DNA of 47,956 nucleotides, from assembly GCA_027488155.1 (NCBI GenBank), contig JAIYCE010000063.1:1-47956 (forward strand), given 5' to 3'. The notes beneath the pieces are model-generated. The model made no database searches, was not told the origin of the DNA, and worked only from the letters and a program-made list of their open reading frames with translations. Both the position numbers and the translations under genes were made by a program. Of the stretch, positions 18,724-27,296 are shown in pieces; positions within the stretch are counted from its first letter, which is position 1, and each line of letters starts with the position of its first letter. This stretch comes from Hyphomicrobiales bacterium. Its GTDB lineage: Bacteria; Pseudomonadota; Alphaproteobacteria; Rhizobiales; Beijerinckiaceae.

Positions 18724-19713
18724 TTAACCTTCAAGTGCAGTCAATAGATCCTCAAAATCCTGTGGCAGAGGTGAAACAAAATGCATGAATTCACGCGTCC
18801 GGGGATGGGCGAAGCCAAGCTCAGCGGCATGGAGTGCCTGCCGGTCGAGGCGTTTTAGCGCCTCTTGTGCTGCTTCTGGGAGGTGTTTTTCCTTCGTCTT
18901 GAAGCCTGAACCATAGGTGGCGTCGCCTAAGAGCGGGTGGCCGGAATGGGCCATATGAACGCGGATCTGGTGGGTTCGGCCGGTTTCGAGGCGGCAGGTC
19001 AACAGGCTGGCGATCGGCGCTTTCGGATCGCCGAAGCTTTCCTCTAGCTGCCAATGGGTGATGGCCTCCCGACCCTTGCCAGCGCGGACGACCGCCATCT
19101 TGTCTCTGGCAAAGTTCGACCGATCGAGATTGGCTTCGATTGTGCCGGACGATCGGTCCGGGCGGCCCCAGACGATGGCGCGATAGGCGCGTTCCAATGG
19201 TCCTGTGCGGCCGTGGTCGGCGAATTGGGCCGAGAGGGCCTGGTGGGCCGCGTCATTCTTGGCGACAACCAGAAGGCCGCTCGTATCCTTATCGAGCCTG
19301 TGCACGATGCCGGGTCGCTTGACGCCGCCAATGCCTGACAGGCTCTCGCCGCAATGGGCGATTAGGGCGTTGACCAGCGTTCCGGTCTCGTTGCCGGCAC
19401 CGGGATGCACGACGAGACCCGCCGGCTTGTCGATGACGATCAGGTCGTCATCCTCATAAACGATAGTCAGCGGGATGTTTTCCGCCTTCGGCTCAGGGTC
19501 GACGGCATCTGGAACGATAATCGTCACTGAGGAGGTGTTTTTTAGTTTCAGGCCCGGATCGTCGATTGGGGTGCCATCGAGCTCAACCTGTCCTTCAAGG
19601 ATCAGCGCCTTCAGACGCGAACGTGATAGATCGGGCAGGTGCCGCGCCAAAACGCGGTCCAGACGCTCGCCACGATCCTCTGGCGCAAGTTCAACGGTGA
19701 CGGTCGATGGCAA
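18724..19713 (-). CDS. rluD: RluA-family pseudouridine synthase (RluD-like)
   Basis: This 329-residue protein has an N-terminal S4 RNA-binding domain (about 17-65; DRVLARHLPDLSRSRLKALI) and a catalytic domain with motif HRLDKDTSG at 138-146, in which Asp141 is the nucleophile. The RTHQIRVH motif follows. It makes pseudouridine in 23S rRNA, in E. coli at the helix 69 loop. S4 domain and length favour RluD over RluA or RluC, but the target site is inferred. It precedes rpoH on the same strand and diverges from the outer-membrane protein gene. Confidence 0.88.
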   Translation of the reverse strand: MPSTVTVELAPEDRGERLDRVLARHLPDLSRSRLKALILEGQVELDGTPIDDPGLKLKNTSSVTIIVPDAVDPEPKAENIPLTIVYEDDDLIVIDKPAGLVVHPGAGNETGTLVNALIAHCGESLSGIGGVKRPGIVHRLDKDTSGLLVVAKNDAAHQALSAQFADHGRTGPLERAYRAIVWGRPDRSSGTIEANLDRSNFARDKMAVVRAGKGREAITHWQLEESFGDPKAPIASLLTCRLETGRTHQIRVHMAHSGHPLLGDATYGSGFKTKEKHLPEAAQEALKRLDRQALHAAELGFAHPRTREFMHFVSPLPQDFEDLLTALEG

Positions 19714-19838
19714 AGGGCACGCTCCTGATTGGTCGGCTTTCTATCGGGGATGGAGGCGGGACGCCAGCGACGTGGATTTTGAGGTCTTGCGGAGACTTGG
19801 CCATTGGGGCAATCGAGAAGCGAGCGGAGACTTGTCCG

Positions 19839-20762
19839 ATGGCCCGGTTCCTCATTGCAGCCTTGTTCGGTGGCATGATCGTCAGCATTTTAGCTGCTCC
19901 GGCGATTGCGGCCGATGCGAGCCTGAATTCTGCCAAAGCCATCGGCTCGGCGACGGCTTCGGATGCCGATATGCCCAAAACGGTCGATGCGCCCGATGGT
20001 GCTTTCGGCTTTGCCGATGACAGTGGCACAACGGGCGTCGGGCGTTATCAGTTCACGCTCGATTTTCTACCAAGTTGGTCGGGCGGGGCGATGACTGGCC
20101 GCGATCTTTCGGCACGCGCCGAAATCAACACAGGCCTTCTCGACACTTTGCAACTGGGTGTCGCGGTCTCTGGCTTGAATACGCGAAATACGCCGCGCGG
20201 CGAAGAGATCGAAACGGCGCGCAGCTACGCCTTCTCGCTGCCGGGCAAATGGCAATGGCGTGCGCGTGAGGTCAATGATTTCGGGATGGCATTTTTGTTC
20301 GAGCCGTTCATCGGTCGGCAGCAGAATAATCCCGCGCCAGGTGGTCTCATTTACGGTATCGACGCCAAGATTGCGGTCGATGCCAATATCGATAATCGCT
20401 TCTATGCGACGTTCAACATTGGTTATGCCATCGCGGCCACCTCGCCGCCGGTTGGTGGCACGGACTCATCAGGGCTTTTCTATCTCTCTCTGGCCGGCGC
20501 CTATCGCGTCACGGACGCGCTTTATGTTGGCGCGCAGATACGGCAGGGCTGGCAATTTGCAACAGCGCAACCTGATTTTTTGAATGGTAGCGCTTTGTCG
20601 CTGGGGCCAACGCTCGCTTGGCAAGTTAATGACAATCTGACTTTCTCGGCTGTCTATTTGCGTCAAGTTTTAGGCAATGACCGTACGCGTCCCGCTGCCG
20701 CGTTCGAATTGACTGATTTCCGGCTGAACGATGCGCGCGTGCGCATGACGCTGAGTTTCTGA
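19839..20762 (+). CDS. Predicted outer-membrane beta-barrel protein
   Basis: This 307-residue protein has a signal peptide cleaved near AIA-AD (about residue 24). The mature part has many alternating hydrophobic strands (for example LQLGVAVSGL, FYATFNIGYAI, LYVGAQIRQGW, LTFSAVYLRQVL) and ends in Phe (MTLSF), the usual outer-membrane-protein end signal. The ATG at 19839 follows GGAGA and opens the signal peptide; the open frame back to 19707 is a shadow. No specific family was recognised. The next gene begins 2 bp after the stop, so the two are probably co-translated. Confidence 0.75.
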   Translation: MARFLIAALFGGMIVSILAAPAIAADASLNSAKAIGSATASDADMPKTVDAPDGAFGFADDSGTTGVGRYQFTLDFLPSWSGGAMTGRDLSARAEINTGLLDTLQLGVAVSGLNTRNTPRGEEIETARSYAFSLPGKWQWRAREVNDFGMAFLFEPFIGRQQNNPAPGGLIYGIDAKIAVDANIDNRFYATFNIGYAIAATSPPVGGTDSSGLFYLSLAGAYRVTDALYVGAQIRQGWQFATAQPDFLNGSALSLGPTLAWQVNDNLTFSAVYLRQVLGNDRTRPAAAFELTDFRLNDARVRMTLSF

Positions 20763-20764
20763 TT

Positions 20765-21076
20765 ATGCGTTTTGGTATCTTAATTTTTGTTACAATAATG
20801 GCAATTAGCAGTTCTGTTCTTGCTCAATCGGCTGCGGATGATTGCGCGCGCCAAGCGCAGGATTATGCCAATCTCACGGCGCCGAAATCTGGTGGTAAAG
20901 TTGTGCGTAATTCTGTCAATGGCGTCATTGTTCCCGGCCCTGTGCCGGATACAACGCAGCTCGCACGCGGTCGCGACGGCTCGACCGTTTCAGGCTTTGC
21001 GCGCGTCGATCAATATGCGCCCAACCGTGAAGCGCAATGGATTGGGCAGCAGCGCTGCCAATTGCAAAGGCGCTAG
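20765..21076 (+). CDS. Small exported protein of unknown function
   Basis: This 103-residue protein has a signal peptide (about 1-20, SSVLA-QS) and a short mature domain with two Cys (in DDCARQ and QQRCQLQ) that could form a disulfide. It starts 2 bp after the outer-membrane barrel gene's stop, which suggests a shared transcript and perhaps a shared role in the envelope. It has no recognised family. Confidence 0.65.
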   Translation: MRFGILIFVTIMAISSSVLAQSAADDCARQAQDYANLTAPKSGGKVVRNSVNGVIVPGPVPDTTQLARGRDGSTVSGFARVDQYAPNREAQWIGQQRCQLQRR

Positions 21077-21077
21077 T

Positions 21078-21590
21078 TCAAGCACGTTTCTTCTGCTCAT
21101 CTTCGGGAAACACGGCACGCGCATCCCAGACGAAGAGCGCGCGCGCCTTGTCCCAGAAGTCGCCGCCGAGCACGAAGAAGCTGGCCAGAAACATCGTCTG
21201 CATCACGAGGCTAATCGCAACGCGGGTCTCGTGTGTGAAATGGAATTCATTGATCAGATGCATCGCCGTCACAACGACAAGCGGCGTCACTAACATGATT
21301 ATGCCAAGCCGATAGCGCTTGCGGCTGACATTTCCCGCCGGTTTTATTTTTTCACCTGCTTTGGCAGCGGCGCGATGGACTGGCTCTGTGAGGCGCTCAA
21401 AATTGGTCTGCCCCATCACGGCGATCGATAGAAAGGTGAGGCCGTGATGCGACAGCATGAGAAAGCTGACGATGGCGGCCTTGTTATGCGTGATATGAAG
21501 AAGGCCGAGGAACGGCACGGCAAGTCCGCATAAAACGCCTAAGCCCAGCAGAATGCAGCCTAGGACGAAACGCGTTTGTGTGCTGATCAT
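21078..21590 (-). CDS. Membrane protein of unknown function, four helices
   Basis: This 170-residue protein has four hydrophobic segments at about 7-29, 38-60, 95-113 and 126-145. A basic cytoplasmic-type loop (about 62-94; KAGEKIKPAGNVSRKRYR) lies between helices 2 and 3. A charged tail ends EDEQKKRA. Several His residues near the helices (SHHG, LLHITHNK, EFHFTHE) stand out but form no known motif. No family was recognised. It is convergent with the small exported protein, its stop lying 1 bp from that gene's stop. Confidence 0.6.
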   Translation of the reverse strand: MISTQTRFVLGCILLGLGVLCGLAVPFLGLLHITHNKAAIVSFLMLSHHGLTFLSIAVMGQTNFERLTEPVHRAAAKAGEKIKPAGNVSRKRYRLGIIMLVTPLVVVTAMHLINEFHFTHETRVAISLVMQTMFLASFFVLGGDFWDKARALFVWDARAVFPEDEQKKRA

Positions 21591-21643
21591 CTTTATGCCC
21601 TCGCAACAGGAGTGTCTTGCTGCTTAGGGAAAGTTGGCGGTGC

Positions 21644-22132
21644 TTACAAGCGGCCACAGTCAATGGCAACGCTCATGTCGCGCTTGTTCGATGAGGACGC
21701 AGCCGCGCAAACATTGGCACGCGACGACATCAAGATCGCACGGTGAGGGGGGCTGTTCAGCAGGTAGGCGATGATCTCGGCGGCGCTGTCTGAAGTGGGG
21801 CCAGCCCAATAGGCTTCACCTGTCCAACGACCGGGAAAGCCAGATGCTTCGATGGTGGCTGCGAAACCGGAATGGGCCGCTTTGAGATTGTCGCGATTGA
21901 GCCAGGCTTTTGCTGCGCGTGCGCGTGCGACGACTTCAAGCCGATGGTCGCTGCCAACGGAGGGCAGGTTCGCCTTGCTTCGCGCCTCATTCAGTGCCGC
22001 CAGAATATCGGGACGAATGCGTGTCATCACGTCGGCGGGTAAAGGCGTGGCGCATGCGGACACGCCAAGGGCCAAACCCAAGGTCAAGGTAAACATGGCG
22101 ATTGAGCGCGCAGCAGATTTTGGCATGGCCAT
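21644..22132 (-). CDS. CAP/SCP-domain lipoprotein
   Basis: This 162-residue protein has a signal peptide with lipobox VSAC (Cys about 27). A CAP (SCP/PR1) domain follows: LNEARSKANLPSV, a His in AAHSGF, GEAYW and a final HRAIL motif. These are the conserved His/Glu/His positions of the CAP cavity. Bacterial CAP-domain proteins are secreted or envelope-bound and of largely unknown function. Two Cys near the end (NVCAAA and AIDCGRL) may form a disulfide. The start at 22132 is preferred; an ATG at 22126 is also possible. Confidence 0.78.
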   Translation of the reverse strand: MAMPKSAARSIAMFTLTLGLALGVSACATPLPADVMTRIRPDILAALNEARSKANLPSVGSDHRLEVVARARAAKAWLNRDNLKAAHSGFAATIEASGFPGRWTGEAYWAGPTSDSAAEIIAYLLNSPPHRAILMSSRANVCAAASSSNKRDMSVAIDCGRL

Positions 22133-22318
22133 AGGGCGGTCCTCTCATCCGGTTGGCGCAGGACATAAAGGAGCCGCCCAGTCTCGTCACCTTTCAGACA
22201 GTGCGTTGAAAGGCAGCAGCGGCTCATGGCACCCGCAGGAAGAGCGCGCGTCATCGTTCTGCCTTTCCAGCAGGCTTGGTTGCGCTAGAATAGAGATTAG
22301 AAAAAGGAGGGCTCTCCC

Positions 22319-22888
22319 ATGTTGAACCGGCGATCCCTGTTGGCTCTGGGTCTTGGCGGCGTCTTAGCCGGGCATCGTCCCTACGAGGCTCTGGCACAAA
22401 TGAGCCAGAGTACGGCCTATCGTTTCACCTTCGAGGGGCTTGAACGTCCGCCGATCAAGCTCGCCGATTATGCTGGCAAGCCAATTCTGGTGGTAAACAC
22501 GGCCTCGTTCTGTGGCTTCGTCAATCAAATGGATGGGCTTCAGGCCCTCTATGCCGATCTTGCACCCCGTGGCCTTGTGGTGATCGGTGTTCCTTCAGGC
22601 GATTTCGGCGGGCAGGAAGCGGCCAATCCGGCCGATATCGCGGCGGTTGCCGTGCAGCATGGCGTGACCTTTCCGATGGCCGCCAAGAGCAAGGTCACCG
22701 GGTCGGATGCGCACCCTTTCTTCAAATGGGCGGCGGTGCAACGCCCGCGCGATCTGCCGCGCTGGAATTTCTATAAATTCCTCGTCGGGGCAGATGGGAA
22801 TCTCGTCGATGTCTGGTCATCGCTGACCGCGCCCGACAGCAAGGACCTTCGGCGCGCGATCGAGAAAGAGCTGACGGCGAAAAGCTGA
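22319..22888 (+). CDS. Glutathione peroxidase family protein, exported
   Basis: This 189-residue protein carries the GPx fold. The catalytic cysteine is C65 in VVNTASFCGF, with the later PSGDFGGQE segment and the WNFYKFLV segment whose Trp and Asn complete the catalytic site. The N-terminus MLNRRSLLALGLGG has twin arginines and a hydrophobic core, so it is probably exported by Tat to the periplasm. It would reduce peroxides with thioredoxin or glutathione. A strong AGGAGGG lies before the ATG. Confidence 0.88.
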   Translation: MLNRRSLLALGLGGVLAGHRPYEALAQMSQSTAYRFTFEGLERPPIKLADYAGKPILVVNTASFCGFVNQMDGLQALYADLAPRGLVVIGVPSGDFGGQEAANPADIAAVAVQHGVTFPMAAKSKVTGSDAHPFFKWAAVQRPRDLPRWNFYKFLVGADGNLVDVWSSLTAPDSKDLRRAIEKELTAKS

Positions 22889-22904
22889 TGCCGTCAGACC
22901 ATCG

Positions 22905-23534
22905 TTAGAATGGATTCCACGTCGCCTGAGGCGTGAGCTTCAGATAGCCGACATTGACGCCGAGCCGCGCGCCGACGCCCGAGGCAATCGGAACGAGAAT
23001 CATGTTGTCGGCAATAAGTGCCGATACGCTGAAACCGCCAATCAAATAGGCCGACCCGTCCGCGCCGCCAAAGCGCGTATAGACAGCATCCACATTCGGC
23101 ATGTGATAGACGAGCATCATGACGCGTGAGCCGTCGGCGCCCCAGTCAAAGCCTAACGATGGTCCCTGCCAGTATACTTTGCGGTCGCCTGCATTGCGCG
23201 TGAACATTTTGCCTTCGCCATAACGCAGACCGCCGAAGAAGGAGCCCGACCCTTCTTGGCCGAGGATGTAACCATTCGGTTCGCCATATTTTCGGAAAGC
23301 GTCTTCAATGGCGGTCGCAAGACCGCGCGACACGTCACCGAAGAATTTGTGACCATTATCGATGAGTTCGCGCGAGGAAAACGGCTGTGGCTCTACGAGA
23401 GCGCCCGATTGCGCACCCGATTGTGCCGCAGGCTTGCTGGCGGGGCGCGTGTTCGTTTGCGCCTCAACGCTTGCGGTGGAGGAGAGTGAGAAGAGGAGCG
23501 TGGCGGCCGCCATCGCTTTCCATAATCTTGCCAT
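22905..23534 (-). CDS. eipA: EipA family periplasmic envelope-integrity protein (DUF1134)
   Basis: This 209-residue protein has a signal peptide (about 1-25, ASVEA-QT), a low-complexity Ala/Gly/Ser/Gln linker and a DUF1134 domain from about residue 55 (FSSRELIDNGHKFFGDVSRG) to the end, with FDWGADGSRVMMLVYH and Gly-rich beta segments. In Brucella abortus the DUF1134 protein EipA is periplasmic, needed for envelope stress resistance, and activated by CtrA. The ATG at 23534 is chosen because it starts the signal peptide; an in-frame ATG at 23564 adds ten polar residues. It is divergent from chpT across 138 bp containing a near-perfect CtrA box. Confidence 0.85.
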   Translation of the reverse strand: MARLWKAMAAATLLFSLSSTASVEAQTNTRPASKPAAQSGAQSGALVEPQPFSSRELIDNGHKFFGDVSRGLATAIEDAFRKYGEPNGYILGQEGSGSFFGGLRYGEGKMFTRNAGDRKVYWQGPSLGFDWGADGSRVMMLVYHMPNVDAVYTRFGGADGSAYLIGGFSVSALIADNMILVPIASGVGARLGVNVGYLKLTPQATWNPF

Positions 23535-23597
23535 GACAGACTCCGACTCGATTACACGCGGCATCGCCGCTTTGTGTAAGAGAGTGCGTCTTTATCG

Positions 23598-23612
23598 TTA
23601 ACGAAGCGTCAA
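23598..23612. promoter_or_regulatory. Near-perfect CtrA box (TTAA-N7-TCAA) between eipA and chpT
   Basis: TTAA at 23598-23601, 7 bp, then TCAA at 23609-23612: one mismatch to TTAA-N7-TTAA. It lies between the divergent starts of eipA (23534) and chpT (23673). Two GACTC (GANTC) sites, 23539-23543 and 23545-23549, lie close to the eipA start. Confidence 0.5.
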
Positions 23613-23672
23613 TGCTGAACAATTAGCGTGATTTTCAGATAGGTGCGCGATGCGCCACGAGGAGCTATTTCG

Positions 23673-24347
23673 ATGACTGAATCCGGATCGCAGACCATGC
23701 CAGCCGTGGCGATCAAGCTTGAGGCGCTCGACCTCGCGGCCCTTCTGTGCAGCCGCGTCTGTCATGACGTCATCAGTCCTGTCGGGGCTATCGTTAATGG
23801 GTTGGAAGTGCTTGAGGACGAGAAGGATGAATCGATGCGCGGATTTGCGCAGGATCTCATCAAGAAAAGTGCCAAGCAGGCCTCAGCGCGCCTGCAGTTC
23901 GCTCGTCTGGCTTTTGGTGCCGCCGGTTCGGCAGGTGCTGCGATTGATACGGGCGATGCCGAGAATGTTGCACGCGGTTTTATCGGCGATGAACGCACGC
24001 AGCTTAGCTGGGACATGCCGCGCGTGCTCTTGCCTAAAAATCAGGTCAAGCTTCTGCTCAATCTGCTCGTGATTGCGACTGGAACAATCCCGCGCGGTGG
24101 AACGATCCATGTTCATGGCACCGTTGTCGACGACAAAGGCACGTTCACGCTTACGACACAGGGGCCGAGCGCGCGTATTCCTACACATGTCGAGCATCTT
24201 CTGGCAGGCGAGGCGGAAGGTGGCAATCTCGATGCGCATGGCATCCAGCCTTTTTACACTGGGCTTGTCGCACGCGCCGTCACTATGGATGTGTCGCTTA
24301 CGCTCGATGGCGACAGAGCGACGATTAAGGCCGTACCGCGAAGCTGA
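23673..24347 (+). CDS. chpT: Histidine phosphotransferase ChpT
   Basis: This 224-residue protein matches ChpT. The phosphoacceptor His31 lies in the DHp-like helix SRVCHDVISPVGAIVNGLE, followed by a second helix (FAQDLIKKSAKQASARLQFARLAFG, about 60-84) and a degenerate ATP-binding-like domain without G-boxes. ChpT takes phosphate from the hybrid kinase CckA and gives it to CtrA and CpdR. The ATG at 23673 is preceded by GAGGAG; the frame is open to 23643. A single-domain response regulator and then ctrA lie downstream, so the phosphorelay genes are clustered. Confidence 0.93.
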   Translation: MTESGSQTMPAVAIKLEALDLAALLCSRVCHDVISPVGAIVNGLEVLEDEKDESMRGFAQDLIKKSAKQASARLQFARLAFGAAGSAGAAIDTGDAENVARGFIGDERTQLSWDMPRVLLPKNQVKLLLNLLVIATGTIPRGGTIHVHGTVVDDKGTFTLTTQGPSARIPTHVEHLLAGEAEGGNLDAHGIQPFYTGLVARAVTMDVSLTLDGDRATIKAVPRS

Positions 24348-24403
24348 GCAAGGATTTCTCAACGCTGCCCGGCTAGTCTGTCGCCATTGCGGAGACAGAC
24401 ATC

Positions 24404-24769
24404 ATGGCCCAATGCATCATTGCGAATGAATCGCGCATTCTACGTCACATTATCCGTCGTATTGTGGAGCGACGTGGTTTTGATGTTGTCGAAGCGCGCG
24501 ACGGACCTGAAGTCATCGATCTATTCCAGAATGGTGTACCTGCACTTCTGTGTATTGATGATGCTTTGCCGGATATCGATGGAGTGTCGGTGATGCGCCT
24601 CCTTCGCGCCGAGCAAACAGCCCACATCCTGCCGCCGACCGTTTTCACCTTCATTGAAAACGACCAGATCCTGTTGACGCGCGCGCTTGCCGCAGGCGCC
24701 CATGCGCTTGTTCAGAAACCCTTCACCGCAACGCAGATGGATGCTGCCATCGCGCGGTTGGCGGCATAA
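24404..24769 (+). CDS. Single-domain response regulator (CheY-like)
   Basis: This 121-residue receiver domain has no output domain. The likely phosphoacceptor is D52 (LLCIDDALP, four residues before Pro56); the conserved Lys is in LVQKPF, and Thr sits in VFTFIEND. The usual N-terminal acidic pair is replaced by Asn-Glu (IIANESR), which may weaken Mg binding. It starts 56 bp after chpT on the same strand and is convergent with ctrA. It is not CpdR by sequence. From position, it may be another partner or phosphate sink for ChpT, but that is inference. Confidence 0.85.
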   Translation: MAQCIIANESRILRHIIRRIVERRGFDVVEARDGPEVIDLFQNGVPALLCIDDALPDIDGVSVMRLLRAEQTAHILPPTVFTFIENDQILLTRALAAGAHALVQKPFTATQMDAAIARLAA

Positions 24770-24798
24770 AAAATCCGGGCCGAAGCCCGGATGTTTTG
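24767..24798. terminator. Bidirectional terminator between the response regulator and ctrA
   Basis: Stem ATCCGGGC/GCCCGGAT (24773-24780 with 24785-24792), tetraloop CGAA, A-run on the left and GTTTT on the right. It serves both convergent genes. Confidence 0.85.
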
Positions 24799-24821
24799 GT
24801 CATTTTACAGAAAAACACCGA

Positions 24822-25523
24822 TCAGGCGGAGGCACGCTGTTCGGCTTCCGTCATCTCGCGCAGCACATAACCCCGGCCCCATACCGTTTCGATATAGTTG
24901 CGGCCATTAGAAGCATTCGCGAGTTTTTTACGGAGCTTGCAGATGAAAACGTCGATAATCTTCAGCTCCGGCTCATCCATGCCACCATAAAGATGGTTGA
25001 GGAACATTTCCTTGGTGAGTGTCGTGCCTTTGCGCAGGCTCAGCAATTCGAGCATCTGATATTCTTTGCCCGTGAGATGCACACGTTGACCGCCCACTTC
25101 CACTGTCTTCTGATCGAGGTTGACCACGAGATCGCCAGTGATGATCACTGATTGCGCATGACCCTTCGAGCGACGGACGATGGCGTGAATGCGCGCGACA
25201 AGTTCATCGCGATGGAACGGCTTGGTCAGATAGTCGTCGGCACCAAAACCGAGGCCGCGCACCTTGTCTTCGATACCGGCCAAGCCTGAAAGGATCAGGA
25301 TCGGCGTTTTTACTTTGGCTACGCGCAAACTGCGCAGCACTTCATAGCCCGACATGTCAGGCAGGTTCAGGTCGAGCAAGATGATGTCGTAATCATACAG
25401 CTTGCCGAGGTCGATGCCTTCTTCGCCAAGATCGGTCGTATAGACATTGAAACTTTCGGATTTGAGCATCAACTCGATGCTCTGCGCGGTGGCGCTGTCG
25501 TCTTCGATGAGCAAAACGCGCAT
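24822..25523 (-). CDS. ctrA: Cell-cycle master response regulator CtrA
   Basis: This 233-residue OmpR-type regulator is clearly CtrA. The receiver domain has acidic pocket EDD (7-9), phosphoacceptor D51 in [12 protein letters not shown] and Lys in LTKPF. The winged-helix output domain has [41 protein letters not shown] and [10 protein letters not shown]. CtrA binds TTAA-N7-TTAA, represses replication initiation in Caulobacter and activates flagellar, division and envelope genes. The C-terminus ends ASA; Caulobacter CtrA ends in a similar Ala pair recognised by ClpXP. The 360-bp divergent space to fliI carries five GANTC sites and CtrA half-sites. Confidence 0.98.
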   Translation of the reverse strand: MRVLLIEDDSATAQSIELMLKSESFNVYTTDLGEEGIDLGKLYDYDIILLDLNLPDMSGYEVLRSLRVAKVKTPILILSGLAGIEDKVRGLGFGADDYLTKPFHRDELVARIHAIVRRSKGHAQSVIITGDLVVNLDQKTVEVGGQRVHLTGKEYQMLELLSLRKGTTLTKEMFLNHLYGGMDEPELKIIDVFICKLRKKLANASNGRNYIETVWGRGYVLREMTEAEQRASA

Positions 25524-25613
25524 GTCAGTCCCTCAATCTCAAAATCGTCCCGCGAAGGCTTAACGCCAGACCGGCCGCCGCGATTTGCTTTGCCCTCAAT
25601 GGCGAAGCATTTC

Positions 25614-25800
25614 GATTCATAGTTAACGAGAGAATGATTAACAAAACATGATTCAGTTCGGCAAGGGGGTTTCTCTCGCGTCGGCTAAAAAAAGATAAGC
25701 TACTGAAAAATAGACGAAAACCTGATTTTTATGTCTTAAACCAAAAACTTAGAATTTCCCGATAAACGATTCTAGCGACTCAGGCTCTGGTCGGCGAATC
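25614..25800. promoter_or_regulatory. ctrA-fliI divergent control region with five GANTC sites
   Basis: GANTC (CcrM methylation) sites lie at 25614-25618, 25650-25654, 25768-25772, 25777-25781 and 25796-25800. GTTAAC at 25622-25627 and ATTAAC at 25637-25642 are CtrA half-sites near ctrA; GTTAAC at 25857-25862 lies just before fliI. The middle (25681-25760) is strikingly AT-rich. No full CtrA box is present. Confidence 0.6.
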
Positions 25801-25883
25801 ACCGTCTGATCGTCCGGTCGCGCTGGTCTGTTCTGCGTCTCCTTATCACTCCGCTCGTTAACGCCGCGTTGCCAGGAGCGCCG

Positions 25884-27239
25884 ATGCAAACCGTCCTTCG
25901 CACCGAATCAAACCGTCCTTTTGCGCTGGAGCGTCTTCTCGCTGCTGTCGCACGAATCGATAGCGCCACGCATTGGGGGCGTGTTGTCGCGCTATCGCCG
26001 ATGTTCGCGACCGTGGCAGGCCCTGTTGATCGTATGGTGCTAAACGGGCGTCTCGTGATCGAGGCAGGGCATGGCGATATTCCTTGCGAAATTGTTGGTT
26101 TTCAATCTGGCCATGCTTGTGCGATGCCGCTCAAACCCTTTGACGCGGTGCGCCCCGGTCAGCGTGTGCGTGTCGAAACGGCAAGCGCGGGTGTGTCGCC
26201 GCATCGCGGATGGCTTGGACGCGTCATCAATGCGCTCGGCGAACCCATCGATGGGCGCGGTCCATTGCCACAGGGCGATGTTTTTCAAACTCTGCGCGCC
26301 GCGCCGCCAGCGGCGCATTTGCGCCGCCGTGTCGGTGCTCCGTTGCAAACCGGTGTGCGCGCCATAGACAGTTTCACCACTTGTTGCGAAGGGCAAAGAC
26401 TTGGCATCTTTGCAGGGTCGGGTGTTGGAAAATCGGTTCTGATGGCGATGCTGGCGCGCCATTCCCAATGCGATGTTTCGGTGATTGGCCTGATTGGCGA
26501 ACGCGGCCGCGAGGTGCGCGAATTTCTCGAAGACGATCTTGGCCCAGAAGGGCTTGCCCGCTCAGTGGTGGTGGTGGCGACATCGGACGAAACGGCCTTG
26601 ATGCGGCGGCAGGCGGCGTTGCTTACGCTCACCTTGGCCGAATATTTTCGTGCCCAGCGGGCCCATGTGCTCTGTATGATGGACAGCGTAACGCGATTTG
26701 CTATGGCACAGCGCGAGATCGGGCTCGCCATTGGTGAGCCACCGACGAGCAAAGGCTATACGCCATCTGTATTTGCGGAGCTGCCCCAGCTCCTGGAACG
26801 CGCTGGACCCGGCGCCGAAGGCGAAGGCACGATCACCGGGCTTTTTTCAGTCCTCGTCGATGGCGACGATCATAACGAGCCAGTGGCCGATGCGGTTCGT
26901 GGCATTCTCGACGGCCACCTCGTGATGGAGCGTGCTATCGCAGAGCGGGGAAGGTTTCCGGCCATCAATATTCTAAAGTCGATTTCCCGCACCATGCCCC
27001 GCGCTACCCCTGAGGAATGGCGCGGCCTGATCCGCTCTGCGCGAGGGGCTATGGCGACTTACGCCGATATGGAAGAATTGATCCGGCTTGGGGCCTATCG
27101 GGCGGGCGCTTCGGCGGATGTTGATCGGGCGATCCGGCTTATGCCGCAGCTCGACTCATTTCTGGCCCAAGGTAAGGAAGAATCAACCTCAATGGGGGAT
27201 GGTTACCTCCGTCTCGCAGAGATCATGGCTGAGGGCTGA
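25884..27239 (+). CDS. fliI: Flagellar export ATPase FliI
   Basis: This 451-residue F1-beta-like ATPase has Walker A AGSGVGKS at 177-184, a catalytic-Glu segment [11 protein letters not shown], Walker B with [12 protein letters not shown], and the export ATPase signature [20 protein letters not shown]. It powers the flagellar type III export gate. The ATG at 25884 has AGGAG 6 nt upstream; a TTG at 25869 would add five residues. fliJ follows after 57 bp. The promoter is probably in the shared ctrA-fliI region, consistent with an early flagellar gene under CtrA. Confidence 0.96.
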   Translation: MQTVLRTESNRPFALERLLAAVARIDSATHWGRVVALSPMFATVAGPVDRMVLNGRLVIEAGHGDIPCEIVGFQSGHACAMPLKPFDAVRPGQRVRVETASAGVSPHRGWLGRVINALGEPIDGRGPLPQGDVFQTLRAAPPAAHLRRRVGAPLQTGVRAIDSFTTCCEGQRLGIFAGSGVGKSVLMAMLARHSQCDVSVIGLIGERGREVREFLEDDLGPEGLARSVVVVATSDETALMRRQAALLTLTLAEYFRAQRAHVLCMMDSVTRFAMAQREIGLAIGEPPTSKGYTPSVFAELPQLLERAGPGAEGEGTITGLFSVLVDGDDHNEPVADAVRGILDGHLVMERAIAERGRFPAINILKSISRTMPRATPEEWRGLIRSARGAMATYADMEELIRLGAYRAGASADVDRAIRLMPQLDSFLAQGKEESTSMGDGYLRLAEIMAEG

Positions 27240-27296
27240 CCATGATCGATCCAGTCTCCGGAGTCTCCCGACCGGCTCCGAACAGTGAGTGTACCG

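Noticed and set aside
25622-25642. GTTAAC and ATTAAC before ctrA as one full CtrA box
   Set aside because: The two TTAA cores are 11 bp apart. They can be half-sites but not a canonical box.
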